From: CAVUOA01 sp963742955
GTDB lineage: Bacteria; Bacteroidota; Ignavibacteria; Tepidaquicellales; OLB5
Assembly (NCBI GenBank): GCA_963742955.1
Contig: CAVUOA010000009.1
Location: forward strand, 1,054,001 to 1,118,000
Length of the DNA: 64,000 nucleotides
Direction: 5' to 3'
In this document: positions 9,527 to 18,442 of the stretch, in pieces
How the letters are laid out: each line of letters opens with the position of its first letter
How positions within the stretch are numbered: the stretch's first letter is position 1
Notes under the pieces: generated by a model
What the model saw: the letters and a program-made list of their open reading frames with translations, nothing else
Databases searched by the model: none
Told to the model about the DNA's origin: nothing
Translations under genes and position numbers: made by a program

Positions 9527-10330
9527 TTACACGTACCCTTCCGCCCTCAGGAAGGCCGCGATTTCCCGGGCGGCTTCAGCCGGATCGAGGCCTTCGAGCT
9601 TGCGCCCGCCCTTTTTCGGCGTGGGCGGGAAAACTTTCACCACCTGGGTGTAAGACCCGGCGAGCCCCAGTTCGGACTCGGCCAGGTCGAGATCCGCGGC
9701 CGTGATCTTCCTGAGTTCTTTCCGGCGTGCCGCCAGCACGTCCGCAAGCGATGGCATGCGCCGCAGGGCCTCGCCCTTGCTGGCCGAAACCAGGGCCGGC
9801 AGGCGTGCCTCAAGCACCTCGTAGCCGGACTCGACCTCGCGTTTGACCCGGATGCGTTTGCGGTTCGGGGTGAGGCTCATCGCGACCCCGTACATGACCT
9901 GCGGCAGGCCTAGTATCTCGGCGATCTCCGGGCCCACCTGGGCGGTGTCGCCGTCGATGGCCTGCTTGCCGGCGAGAATCAGATCGTAGTCGGGCACTGC
10001 CGTGCGGATGACCGCCGCCAGCGTCCGCGCGGTGGCCCAGGTGTCGGCGCCGGCGAACTGGCGGTCGCTCACGAGCACGGCCCGGTCCGCCCCCAGCTCG
10101 AGGCAGCGCAAAAGCGCGGATTCAGCCTGGGGTGGGCCCATGCTGACGGCGATGACCTCGATTCCGGGATCGTTCTTCTTGAGCCGCACGGCGTGGTCCA
10201 GGGCATACTCGCAGAAGGGGTTCAGGATGGAGGCAACCCCTTCACGCAGCAAGGTCCCGGTCTCCGGGTTGACGCGCACGTTGGTAATCTCAGGGACCTG
10301 TTTGACGCAGACGGCGATTTGCATGGGCAT
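9527..10330 (-). CDS. etfB: Electron transfer flavoprotein beta subunit
   Basis: About 267 residues from the Met at 10330 (the Met at 10324 is an equally good start). It shows MQIAVCVKQVPEITNVRVNPETGTL, the AMP/FAD-binding LAGKQAIDGDTAQVGPEIAEIL and the recognition-loop region VKREVESGYEVLEARLPALVSASKGEALRRMPSL. It is the partner of EtfA, receiving electrons from flavin dehydrogenases. It sits between the flavoprotein dehydrogenase gene and etfA in the same direction, with a palindromic repeat immediately upstream. No strong ribosome-binding site is seen, probably because the repeat occupies that position. Confidence 0.9.
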   Translation of the reverse strand: MPMQIAVCVKQVPEITNVRVNPETGTLLREGVASILNPFCEYALDHAVRLKKNDPGIEVIAVSMGPPQAESALLRCLELGADRAVLVSDRQFAGADTWATARTLAAVIRTAVPDYDLILAGKQAIDGDTAQVGPEIAEILGLPQVMYGVAMSLTPNRKRIRVKREVESGYEVLEARLPALVSASKGEALRRMPSLADVLAARRKELRKITAADLDLAESELGLAGSYTQVVKVFPPTPKKGGRKLEGLDPAEAAREIAAFLRAEGYV

Positions 10331-10333
10331 AAA

Positions 10334-10425
10334 GGGTTCGAGGGGTCCGGGGTTCAAGGGTTCAACTCTTTGTAGTTCGTAAGCATTTCACTCGAACCCT
10401 TGAACCCACGACCCCTTGACCCCTA
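10334..10425. repeat. Palindromic intergenic repeat, GGGGTC family (copy 1)
   Basis: Arms built of short tracts such as GGGTTCGAGGGGTC and GGTTCAAGGGTTC are inverted at the other end as GAACCCTTGAACCC and GACCCCTTGACCCC, giving a hairpin of about 90 bases. It fills the gap between the flavoprotein gene and etfB, and its right end abuts the flavoprotein TAG stop. A second, shorter copy lies at 25924-25982. Confidence 0.65.
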
Positions 10426-12057
10426 ATCTTCAAATATATTCCCGGGGTTGAGCAATAAATTTGGATCCAGCGCGAGCTTCACGGCGCGCATTTCCGCAAT
10501 GTGCGCCGGGCTGAACATGGTCTTGAGAAACTTGGCCTTCAGTTTCCCGATGCCGTGCTCGGCCGAAACCGTTCCGCCGAACGCAACGGCCTTGTCCGCA
10601 AACAGGTGGTACAACCCCAGCGCTTTTTCCAGGTCGGCCATGTCGCGCGGCAGGATGTTGATGTGCACGTGGTTGTTGCCGATGTGGCCGAAAGCCGCCC
10701 ACTCCAGGCCCGCGCCTGCGAGCGCGCCCCGATAGACCGCCCACATGTCGGCTAAGCGCTCGTCCGGAACCGCCAGGTCGGTTCCCAGCTTGTGCAGGCC
10801 GGGGTGCCGCTTTTTGCGCTCGGCGATGATCGCGTTGATGGTTTCCGGCAGGATGTGACGGAAATTCTTGAGCCGGTCCAGTTCACGGTTTTCGTAGGCG
10901 GCCCAGGAATCCGTCAGCGCCGCCCCGCCGGCTCGGACCACTGCATCAAGTGCGTCCATCGTCACGGTCTTGTCGGTCGGGTCGAAATCCAGTTCGAAGA
11001 AGAGTGCGGCTCCGGCCGTCTCCGGGATGACCGGGGTGCCGACTGACTTGGGGTCCTGCTGCTGCCGATCCCGCAGAAGGTCGATGGCGCTTGCCGAGTA
11101 CATTTCCAGGAAGTCGAGCCGGATGCGGGGATCCGCGCGCAGCGTCTGCACGAGCGCGATGGCCTGCTCGTCGGAGGAAAGGAACTGGACGACGGAGATC
11201 TTCGGCGTGCGCTTCAGGAGGCCCACCGTGACCTCGGTGATGATTCCGAAAGCGCCTTCGGAGCCGATGAAGAGATCTACCAGGTCCATGTGCGGGGCGC
11301 TGAAGAAGCCGGCCGTGTTCTTGGTGCGCGGGGAGCTGTAGCTGGGGGTGCGCACCTTGACCTCGTTGCCGGCGCTGTCCGTGACCCTGAATTCGCCGCC
11401 GGGCGAGGCAAAATACTTCCCCCGCGGCAGGTTCAGGAACTCCCCGTTGGCCTGCATCACGCGGATAGCGCGCACCCAGTCGCGGGTCGGACCATGCCGA
11501 AAGGTGCGCGCGCCCGAGGCATTGGTGGCTACCGTGCCGCCCAGGGAGGCGCTCATTTCGGTCGGGTCGGGAGGGTAGAAATAGGAATCGGGGTCCTGCC
11601 GGAAGCGGTCCATTTCGAGCAGCGTCAGGCCGTCGGCGCAGCGCTCGATGTCCGGGATGCTTTTCACCGCCAACTGGGCCGCGATGGTTCTCAGGTTCAC
11701 GCCGCACTGGGCCTTCAGTCGCCATTCCGCCGCCGGCGCATCATAATAAAGGGCCAGCACCCGGTCGAAGTTCTCGAGGGACACCAGGGCGCCCTGATCC
11801 GGAACGCAGCCGCCCACCAACCCCGTGCGCGCACCCGCGATGGTGAGCTTGACGTCGCGGCGGGCCAGCTCCCGCACCACCGCAGACAGTTCGGCTTCGC
11901 TCCTCGGAAAGAAGAGGTAGTCGAAGGGCCGGCAGGAGAACTTGGACTCGTCGGTCAGGTAGGCCTGGTACTCGGCGCTGATGTTCTCAAAGCCCTCCAC
12001 CCGGCGGATTTTTTCGAATTCGACGGTTTCGGGGATCTGACTTTTTATCTCGTGCAT
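10423..12057 (-). CDS. FAD-binding 2-hydroxyacid dehydrogenase (GlcD/D-lactate dehydrogenase type)
   Basis: About 544 residues from the Met at 12057; the open frame extends upstream but homology begins here. It has a PCMH-type FAD domain (FPRSEAELSAVVRELARRDVKLTIAGARTGLVGGCV, YFYPPDPTEMSASLGGTVATNASGARTFRHGPTRDWV, DLFIGSEGAFGIITEVTVGLL). The carboxy-terminal FAD-oxidase C domain ends with GHIGNNHVHINILPR and GTVSAEHGIGKLKAKFL. It oxidises a D- or L-2-hydroxyacid; lactate or glycolate are likely. It is directly followed by etfB and etfA, matching the gene content of electron-confurcating lactate dehydrogenase complexes. Confidence 0.85.
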   Translation of the reverse strand: MHEIKSQIPETVEFEKIRRVEGFENISAEYQAYLTDESKFSCRPFDYLFFPRSEAELSAVVRELARRDVKLTIAGARTGLVGGCVPDQGALVSLENFDRVLALYYDAPAAEWRLKAQCGVNLRTIAAQLAVKSIPDIERCADGLTLLEMDRFRQDPDSYFYPPDPTEMSASLGGTVATNASGARTFRHGPTRDWVRAIRVMQANGEFLNLPRGKYFASPGGEFRVTDSAGNEVKVRTPSYSSPRTKNTAGFFSAPHMDLVDLFIGSEGAFGIITEVTVGLLKRTPKISVVQFLSSDEQAIALVQTLRADPRIRLDFLEMYSASAIDLLRDRQQQDPKSVGTPVIPETAGAALFFELDFDPTDKTVTMDALDAVVRAGGAALTDSWAAYENRELDRLKNFRHILPETINAIIAERKKRHPGLHKLGTDLAVPDERLADMWAVYRGALAGAGLEWAAFGHIGNNHVHINILPRDMADLEKALGLYHLFADKAVAFGGTVSAEHGIGKLKAKFLKTMFSPAHIAEMRAVKLALDPNLLLNPGNIFED

Positions 12058-12271
12058 GGCTTTTGACTTTTCGTGATCTGGCGCGCGATGATGGCTGCGG
12101 CCTGCTCCGGCAGGTGCGGGGCCGACCACCAGCGCAAAATGATCAAACAACCTGCTAACCCACCAAAATCAGTATCCCGGACGCGGGCGAAGGTAAAGGT
12201 ATTTTTTAGGGCACTGGATGCAATCTGAATGGACCTGATGAAACCGGCCGGGTGTCCCGATGATGGCGGAT

Positions 12272-12287
12272 CCCCCCCCCCCCCCCC
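12272..12287. repeat. Homopolymer run of 16 cytosines
   Basis: Sixteen consecutive C residues, by far the longest homopolymer in the window. It lies between the divergent flavoprotein gene and argB, about 35 bases upstream of the argB -35 candidate. Such tracts can vary in length by slippage, or may mark an assembly artefact. Confidence 0.9.
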
Positions 12288-12321
12288 GCGTGATCTCGAG
12301 CAGCCCCGCTCGCCGCGTCCC

Positions 12322-12351
12322 TTGACAAGTGCCGAGCGGATAGGGTTTACT
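12322..12351 (+). promoter_or_regulatory. Candidate sigma-70 promoter of argB
   Basis: A perfect -35 box TTGACA (12322-12327), an 18-base spacer and TTTACT (12346-12351, 4 of 6 matches). This would give a leader of roughly 60 bases before ATG 12419, which carries AGGAGGTGG as ribosome-binding site. Confidence 0.5.
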
Positions 12352-12418
12352 TCGAACTCATTTGTTTGGGCAGGGCTTGGATCAACCCGTTCGATCAAAG
12401 ATCGCAGGAGGTGGTGGC

Positions 12419-13336
12419 ATGCAGTGCAGCGATATCGACACGCTCATCAAAAAGGCGGAAATTCTGATTGAAGCCCTGCCGTACATCCAGAAGCTCTACG
12501 GCAAGACCGTCGTCATCAAATACGGCGGCAATGCCATGATCAACGAGGATCTGAAAAACTGCGTGATGGAGGACATCACGCTGTTGAAATTCATCGGCAT
12601 GAACCCGATCGTTGTCCATGGGGGCGGGCCCGAAATCACCCAAACCCTGGAGAAGTTCTCGATCAAGAGCGAGTTCGTCAACGGCTTGAGGATCACCGAT
12701 TCGGCCACCATGGAAATTGCGCAGATGGTGCTGGTGGGGAAGACCAACAAGGAAATCGTCGCCTTACTGAACCACAAGGGCGGCAAGGCCATCGGCCTGT
12801 GCGGGATCGACGGGCGATTGATCGAGTGCACCAAGCGCAAGGCTTTCAGCGACGGGAAAGCGGTGGATTTGGGCCATGTCGGCGAAATTACCCGTATCAA
12901 CTCGTCGCTGCTCGCGCTGGTCGCGCGCGACGAATACATCCCCGTGGTGGCGCCGATCGGCATGGGCGCGAACGGCGAGAGCTACAACATCAATGCCGAC
13001 GATGTGGCCGGCGAGGTCGCCGCTGCGATGAAGGCCGAGAAACTGATATTCCTGACGGATGTCGAGGGCGTGAAATCAAAGGGTCAAGAAGGCGAAATTC
13101 TGCCCGCCCTCACCATCCAAGAGGTGCATGCCCTCATCGATCAGAAGGTGATCGTAGGCGGGATGATCCCGAAAGTGCAGGGATGCATCGATGCTCTTAA
13201 AAAAGGCGTGGGGAGAACCCACATCATCGACGGACGGATTCCCCACTGCATTTTATTGGAAATATTCACTTACAAGGGCATCGGCACGATGATAATGAAG
13301 GATAGGGTTCTCTACCACGATCACGAAAAATTGTAA
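12419..13336 (+). CDS. argB: Acetylglutamate kinase
   Basis: 305 residues. It phosphorylates N-acetyl-L-glutamate, the second step of arginine synthesis. Typical sequence: VVIKYGGNAM (ATP phosphate-binding lysine), NPIVVHGGGPEI, the substrate-binding NGLRITD, YNINADDVAGEVAAAM, LIFLTDVEGV and GGMIPKVQGCIDALKKGV near the end. The start at 12419 is fixed by the strong AGGAGGTGG. It stands alone on the plus strand facing the GntR gene. The amino-terminal helix before the kinase core is the form associated with arginine-feedback-sensitive enzymes, so feedback control is plausible. Other arginine genes (argS, argH) are dispersed in the window. Confidence 0.96.
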   Translation: MQCSDIDTLIKKAEILIEALPYIQKLYGKTVVIKYGGNAMINEDLKNCVMEDITLLKFIGMNPIVVHGGGPEITQTLEKFSIKSEFVNGLRITDSATMEIAQMVLVGKTNKEIVALLNHKGGKAIGLCGIDGRLIECTKRKAFSDGKAVDLGHVGEITRINSSLLALVARDEYIPVVAPIGMGANGESYNINADDVAGEVAAAMKAEKLIFLTDVEGVKSKGQEGEILPALTIQEVHALIDQKVIVGGMIPKVQGCIDALKKGVGRTHIIDGRIPHCILLEIFTYKGIGTMIMKDRVLYHDHEKL

Positions 13337-13374
13337 CCGGCTTGCGGATGCCGGCGCGGCATAGGCTGGAGGCT

Positions 13375-14172
13375 TCACTTCGATGGCATTGCTTTCATCG
13401 GCACGCGAAAAAGCTTCATGCGGTCGGTGCGGCAATAGCTAATCCGATACTCGATGGGGCGGTTTTTGAAAGTCAATGCCAGCATGTCCACCTGGAGCAA
13501 GGGGAAACCATCCGGCACCTTCAGGTTGCTGGTGATCTCTCCGGCGGACAGGGTGGCCGCGAACATTTCCTGGTAGCGGACGGTCGGCAGCTTGTAGGCA
13601 TCTTCAATCAGCTGGTAGATCGGCTTGTTTTCAAAGGTTTCGCGCGGAAACACGTCGATGCCTTTGAACAGATTTTCAGGCAAGAACGATGATGCAAAGA
13701 CCGCGGGGGTGTTGTTAAGTGAGAACACCCGGTCGATCTGAAACAACCCCACGCCAGGCTTGATTCTCAGGTAACGTCCTGCGGGCGGAGAGCTTTCCAC
13801 CCGTTTGATGCCCAAAAACAGAACCTTGAGGGGTGCGTCCTGGTTTTCGAAGTCTGAAACAAAATGGTAGAGTCCGAGCTGGTCACCGCCGATCACCGAG
13901 CCGGATACAAAAGTCCCCCTGCCTTGAACTCGGAACAGCAAGCCGCTGTTGACTAGATTCAGCAAAGCGGTTTTGACGGTCCCGATACTGACGCCAAAAG
14001 CGCTTGCCAGATCCTTCTCGGTTGGAATCATGTCTCCCGGGGCATACTCCCCCTTCTCGATCCGGTTCAAGACCCCCCTTTGAACCAGAAAGTAGCGGGG
14101 AATGGATTTGCCGAAGCCATCCCCCCCGACGGTCTTAGGATGTAACAACAATCTTTTCGTAGAACCGGGCAT
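13375..14172 (-). CDS. GntR-family transcriptional regulator with UTRA effector domain
   Basis: 265 residues. The winged helix-turn-helix occupies about 25-90 (PRYFLVQRGVLNRIEKGEYAPGDMIPTEKDLASAFGVSIGTVKTALLNLVNSGLLFRVQGRGTFV). A UTRA domain for small-ligand sensing follows (about 110-260; FLGIKRVESSPPAGRYLRIKPGVGLFQIDRVF, EYRISYCRTDRMKLF). The neighbouring D-aminoacylase and the remains of a transporter read in the same direction upstream, so it probably controls that locus and senses a related metabolite. The 140 bases before it are strikingly AT-rich and should hold the operator. Confidence 0.85.
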   Translation of the reverse strand: MPGSTKRLLLHPKTVGGDGFGKSIPRYFLVQRGVLNRIEKGEYAPGDMIPTEKDLASAFGVSIGTVKTALLNLVNSGLLFRVQGRGTFVSGSVIGGDQLGLYHFVSDFENQDAPLKVLFLGIKRVESSPPAGRYLRIKPGVGLFQIDRVFSLNNTPAVFASSFLPENLFKGIDVFPRETFENKPIYQLIEDAYKLPTVRYQEMFAATLSAGEITSNLKVPDGFPLLQVDMLALTFKNRPIEYRISYCRTDRMKLFRVPMKAMPSK

Positions 14173-14316
14173 CGTGGTCGAGGGCCTTTTCCCCCAAGCT
14201 CCTTATCTGGCATCCGAAAATATTTATACAAATGAAAATATCTTAGTAGTGTTAAATCAATGAATTAAATATTTACATATATACTTTTATAGTATTTTTC
14301 TTATAATGTCAAGTAA

Positions 14317-14705
14317 TTATTGAAAATGGAGCATTTTCAGTTCGGCCACGGTGGCGCTCGCGATGCCGAAAGCTCCGATCAATCCGCCGGAAATCACCAC
14401 GGCCCCTCTGCCGCCGATATCCACCAGCGGTTGCAACAAAACGGCCAGGGCCTTGAAGCCCGGCATTTCGACAAAATTGATGAACGGATCAAAGGATGAA
14501 AACAGGAAAGATGGACATTCCGGCCATGCCCTTGGTGACGGCTTCAGAGTATGGCCGAATTCCAGTCCGCCGACCATGCCGGTTATGAGTGCCAGACCGA
14601 GCATAACGACGATGACATAGGATGTGGTCGCTTTGATGCAGATGCCTTAGACGACCGCTGCAACGAAAAGGATGCCGAAGACGGCTGTTGATCTTCGGCT
14701 TGTCG
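14317..14705 (-). pseudogene. Decayed membrane transporter fragment
   Basis: Hydrophobic segments line up only when three frames are combined. Reading leftward: STAVFGILFVAAVV, then an in-frame TAA, then GICIKATTSYVIVVMLGLALITGMVGGLEFGHTL, a shift to TKGMAGMSIFPVFIL, and a shift back to SSFDPFINFVEMPGFKALAVLLQPLVDIGGRGAVVISGGLIGAFGIASATVAELKMLH. These look like the helices of a polytopic permease. At least one stop and two shifts mean it is dead or badly assembled, and both ends are missing. It lies between the D-aminoacylase and the regulator, where an uptake system would be expected. The transporter family is not certain. Confidence 0.5.
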
Positions 14706-14723
14706 CGGTAGGCTGATATTGGG

Positions 14724-16343
14724 TCACAACATCGCGTTATATATAAACGTTGCTGTCCTTCGCAGGACGCGTCCAAGCCGCCGTCCGGTCAGGCGGCCGT
14801 CCATGACGATCGGTTGACCGGCGATCCAAACTCCTTTTATCCCCTCGGGATATCGGTGCGGTTGATGAAAATTGGCCTTGTCGTTGATGGTTTCCGGGTC
14901 GAAAAGAACCAGGTCCGCGGCAAAGCCGGGTTTGATCATCCCCCGGTCCGTAAAGCCCATACGGCTGGCCGGGAGACCGGTCATTTTGTAAACGGCCGTG
15001 GACAGGGGGAGGATTTTTTTGTCGCGCGCAAAAAGGCCCAGGACACGAGGGAAGGTCCCGTAGGACCGGGGGTGGGTGGACCGGCCGGCTTCGCCTTCCG
15101 GGTCCAGGCCGCGTCCGTCCGATCCCACGGAGACGATGTCGCTCGATATGATGGCGTTCAGATCATCTTCGGACAGGGAAAAGTAGACGGCGCCGACGGC
15201 TGCGTTTTCTTCCAACAGGAGCCTGACGGCAGCCTCCTGGGGGGAGGTATTCCATTCTCCGGCCAGCCAGGAGAGGGTGTGACCGGAGACCGACATGTTT
15301 TTATGTGAGCCCAGAGACGTGATCTGAACGCGATCCGGTCCTCCTCGTTCATCCATTTTGGATTCGATTTCGCGGAGCAGGCGGGACCGCAAAGAAGGAT
15401 CCTTCAACCGGTTGAGCAGTTCGGATACTCCGCCCGCATGCGCCCACTCGGGAACCAATACGGCGAGGGTCGTGGCGGTTGCTTCGTAAGGGTACTGGTC
15501 GGCCGCGATGTCTATGCCGTTCGATCGCGCCTGCTTGATGATCTCCAGAGCCTTTTTGCCGAGGCCCCAATTCGGACGGCCGATGGCCTTCAGATGCGAG
15601 ACTTCGACCTTGACACCGGTTTCCCGCCCGATGCGGACGGCCTCGCCTACAGACCGGAGGAGGGTCGACGCCTCGCCCCGGATGTGGCTGGAATAAATCG
15701 CGCCGTGTTCGGCCAGGACCCTCGCCAGAGCGATCAGTTCGTCCGTGCCGGCGAAGATGCCGGGCGGGTAGATCAACCCCGTGGACATGCCCCAGACGCC
15801 CTGCTTGAGAAGGGAATCGAGCAGATCAGCCATGTATTTGAGTTCGCGGGGGCTTGGCGGGCGGTTGTCGGCGCCCATGACCGCCATTCTCAAGGCCCCG
15901 TGCCCCACGAGGGGAGCCAGGTTGGGGCCGAGTCCCTCTTTGTCCAGGCGATCGGCATATTGGCTGAAATCGATCCAGTTCAATCCGTCGGCGGGCAAAG
16001 ATACCCCGTGCATCCGCAGATCTTCCTGTAAAAGGGACCGTGATCCGTCATTCAACGGAAAAAGGGAGATGCCGCAGTTGCCGGTAACGTCGGTGGTCAC
16101 GCCTTGGAAAATTTTGCTTTGAGCAAATGGATAGCGAAAGATGCTGGCATCGGTGTGGGTATGAATGTCGATGAATCCCGGGGCCAGGACCAGGCCCCCG
16201 GCGTCCAATTCCTCGCCGGCGGGTCCAGGCAACTCGGCGTCGATGGTGGCGATGTTACCTCCCTTGAGGCCGACATCCGCCTTGTATCCTTCCTTCCCGG
16301 TTCCATCCAAAATGACGGCGTGACGAATGAGAAAGCTGAACAT
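14724..16343 (-). CDS. N-acyl-D-amino-acid deacylase (D-aminoacylase family)
   Basis: 539 residues. Amidohydrolase that releases D-amino acids from N-acyl derivatives. Landmarks are APGFIDIHTHTD (His61/His63 metal site), VTGNCGIS (metal-bridging Cys of the family), IYSSHIRGEASTLL, VEVSHLKAIGRPNWG, IDIAADQYPYEATATTL, VSVGSDGRGLDPEG (catalytic Asp) and the carboxy-terminal MTGLPASRMGFTDRGMIKPGFAADLVLFDPETI. AGAGGTCATT precedes the ATG. Downstream in the same direction are a decayed transporter and a GntR/UTRA regulator, which points to a small D-amino-acid salvage locus. Confidence 0.88.
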   Translation of the reverse strand: MFSFLIRHAVILDGTGKEGYKADVGLKGGNIATIDAELPGPAGEELDAGGLVLAPGFIDIHTHTDASIFRYPFAQSKIFQGVTTDVTGNCGISLFPLNDGSRSLLQEDLRMHGVSLPADGLNWIDFSQYADRLDKEGLGPNLAPLVGHGALRMAVMGADNRPPSPRELKYMADLLDSLLKQGVWGMSTGLIYPPGIFAGTDELIALARVLAEHGAIYSSHIRGEASTLLRSVGEAVRIGRETGVKVEVSHLKAIGRPNWGLGKKALEIIKQARSNGIDIAADQYPYEATATTLAVLVPEWAHAGGVSELLNRLKDPSLRSRLLREIESKMDERGGPDRVQITSLGSHKNMSVSGHTLSWLAGEWNTSPQEAAVRLLLEENAAVGAVYFSLSEDDLNAIISSDIVSVGSDGRGLDPEGEAGRSTHPRSYGTFPRVLGLFARDKKILPLSTAVYKMTGLPASRMGFTDRGMIKPGFAADLVLFDPETINDKANFHQPHRYPEGIKGVWIAGQPIVMDGRLTGRRLGRVLRRTATFIYNAML

Positions 16344-16453
16344 AATGACCTCTAAAGCTCAAAATAGATTTTGGGCGTTCAAGGTATTACCTGTGGGATA
16401 GAGAATTCGGATGAACGGGTCGGTGCGGACAGCGGCCCGGAGTTCCAGCGTGG

Positions 16454-18220
16454 CTACATGTTTTCCAGAACCCCGATTCCCAACAGCTCCAGTCCCCGCT
16501 TCAGCACTGCCGCCGTAGCCTTGATCAGGGCCAGGCGCGCGGCGGCGATGGCCGGCGTTTCGGCCTGGATCACGGCGTGCTTGTTGTAGAACTGGTTGAA
16601 GGCTTTGGCCGTGTTGAAGGTGTGCGCCGCGACCCGGGAGGGGTTAAACTCGGCGACGGCGCTCGCCACCTCTTCGGGGAACTGGATCAGCATCTTGAGC
16701 AGCAGCAACTCTTCCAAATTGCCCAGCCGGGTGAAGTCCGCATCGGCGTCGCTGAGCCCCCGCTGGCCTGCCTTCTCGAGGATGCCGTAGATCCGCGCAT
16801 ACGCGTACTGGCAGTAGGGGCCGGTGAACCCGTCGAAGGAGATGGACTCGGCCGGGTCGAAGTTGATGCTCTGGGCCGGCCGCACCCGCAGCAGATAGTA
16901 CTTGATGGCGCCGGTGCCGATCACGGTGGCGCGGCGTTTGATCTCTTCCTCCGAAAGCTTTCGCTCCGGGTCGCGCGTGCGGATCTCCTCTTCCGCCAGT
17001 TCCTCCATCGCCGCGATGAGGTCGTCGGCATCGACCACCTTGCCCTCGCGCGACTTCATCTTGCCCTCGGGCAGGAAGACCATGCCGTAGGACAGGTGGT
17101 AGCAGCTCGCAGCCCAGGCATAGCCCAGTGCCGCGAGAATCGAGAACAGGCACTTGAAGTGGTGCTCCTGCTCGCTGCCGACGACGTACACCGATGAATC
17201 CAGATCGTGCTGGGTGACCTTGAGGATGGCGGTCCCTATGTCCTGGCTGATGTAGAGGCTCGTACCGTCGGGCCGCAGCACCGTGACCTTCTTGGGGGCT
17301 CCGGTTTTTTCCAACCCGAACTGCTCCGCCGGCAGGTGGTAGACCGTGTTGCCGCGCTCGTCAATCGCGAAGACCTTTTTCCTGAGCCCATCGGCGATGA
17401 CGTCCTTACCGAGCTTGTAGGTGTCCGATTCATAGTAGAAGACGTCGAAGTCCATTCCGAAATGCCGGTAGGTCGCGGCAAACCCGTCGTAGACCCACTG
17501 GTTCATGCGCTTCCAGAGGGCGAGGGTCGCCGGGTCGCCGGTTTCCCACTTTTTCAGCATTTCCTGGATGTGCGCTTCAAGCGTGGGGTCTTTTTCCGAC
17601 TCGATGGCGTAGCGGACGTACCACGTCCCGACGAAGTGGTCGCCTTTGATGCCGGCCGACTGCGGGGTGGCGCCGTTTCCGAAACGCTGCCAGGCGAGCA
17701 TGCTCTTGCAGATGTGCACCCCGCGGTCGTTGATCAGGATGGATTTGACCACCCGGTGTCCGGTGGCGGCGAGCAGCCGCGCCACCGAGATGCCTAAAGC
17801 CGCGTTGCGCAGGTGCCCCAGGTGCAGGGGCTTGTTGGTGTTGGGCGACAGATATTCCACCATCACGCGCCGGCTTTCGCCGCCGCGTGAATCCCCGTAA
17901 AAGGCGCCCGCGGAGATAATCTCTGTGATAATGTCTCCGAAAAGAATTCTCGGATGAACCGTGACGTTGATGTAAGGCCCAATGGCTGCCACCGCCTGGA
18001 TCACATCATCGGCGGCGATGCCGGCTGCTAACGTCCGGGCAATTTCGGCCGGGGATTTTCGGAGCGGCTTGGCCAGGGGGAAGCAGCCCACGGCGAAATG
18101 CCCCAGCTGCAGGTCGGGCGGAAACACCACCGCGAGACCCTCCGGCGCGTGGTCGAAGGCCTTTCCGCAGGCTGCGCTCATGCGGTCCAGGACATGTTTT
18201 TTTACGTGTGCGATGGACAT
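16454..18220 (-). CDS. argS: Arginyl-tRNA synthetase
   Basis: 588 residues from the Met at 18220. Class I synthetase charging tRNA-Arg. The signature YLSPNTNKPLHLGHLRN contains the HIGH-type motif HLGH; MKSREGKVVDADDL stands in for KMSKS. The amino-terminal tRNA-binding domain (MSIAHVKKHVLDRM...LGHFAVGCFPLAKPLRKSP) and the anticodon-binding domain with AHTFNTAKAFNQFYNKHAVI and a terminal GLELLGIGVLENM are present. GAGGGATT lies upstream. It diverges from the CoA-transferase genes across a 222-base gap. Confidence 0.96.
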   Translation of the reverse strand: MSIAHVKKHVLDRMSAACGKAFDHAPEGLAVVFPPDLQLGHFAVGCFPLAKPLRKSPAEIARTLAAGIAADDVIQAVAAIGPYINVTVHPRILFGDIITEIISAGAFYGDSRGGESRRVMVEYLSPNTNKPLHLGHLRNAALGISVARLLAATGHRVVKSILINDRGVHICKSMLAWQRFGNGATPQSAGIKGDHFVGTWYVRYAIESEKDPTLEAHIQEMLKKWETGDPATLALWKRMNQWVYDGFAATYRHFGMDFDVFYYESDTYKLGKDVIADGLRKKVFAIDERGNTVYHLPAEQFGLEKTGAPKKVTVLRPDGTSLYISQDIGTAILKVTQHDLDSSVYVVGSEQEHHFKCLFSILAALGYAWAASCYHLSYGMVFLPEGKMKSREGKVVDADDLIAAMEELAEEEIRTRDPERKLSEEEIKRRATVIGTGAIKYYLLRVRPAQSINFDPAESISFDGFTGPYCQYAYARIYGILEKAGQRGLSDADADFTRLGNLEELLLLKMLIQFPEEVASAVAEFNPSRVAAHTFNTAKAFNQFYNKHAVIQAETPAIAAARLALIKATAAVLKRGLELLGIGVLENM

Positions 18221-18442
18221 GTAGAATCCCTCAAGGAGCCCCGGAAATAAGGGCTTAACCGAAACACTATGGCAAAAAAGCCCAGCCATATCAACTTCAA
18301 AATTGACGCGACTGTCCAAAAATGCAATTAAAAGCCTATTCGGAGGGGAAGGTTTTGAGATCGGAAGGGCGGGCAGAAATGCTGAACGGTTTCAACCTTC
18401 ACGTATGCAAGCTGATGCAACAATGGGAATGAGGCCAAGCCG

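Larger units (their letters stand above)
12058..12418. other. Intergenic region between the divergent flavoprotein gene and argB
   Basis: It contains no convincing gene. It holds the 16-base cytosine run, the argB promoter candidate and the argB ribosome-binding site, each listed separately. The remainder shows no repeat or further signal that I can support. Confidence 0.6.
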
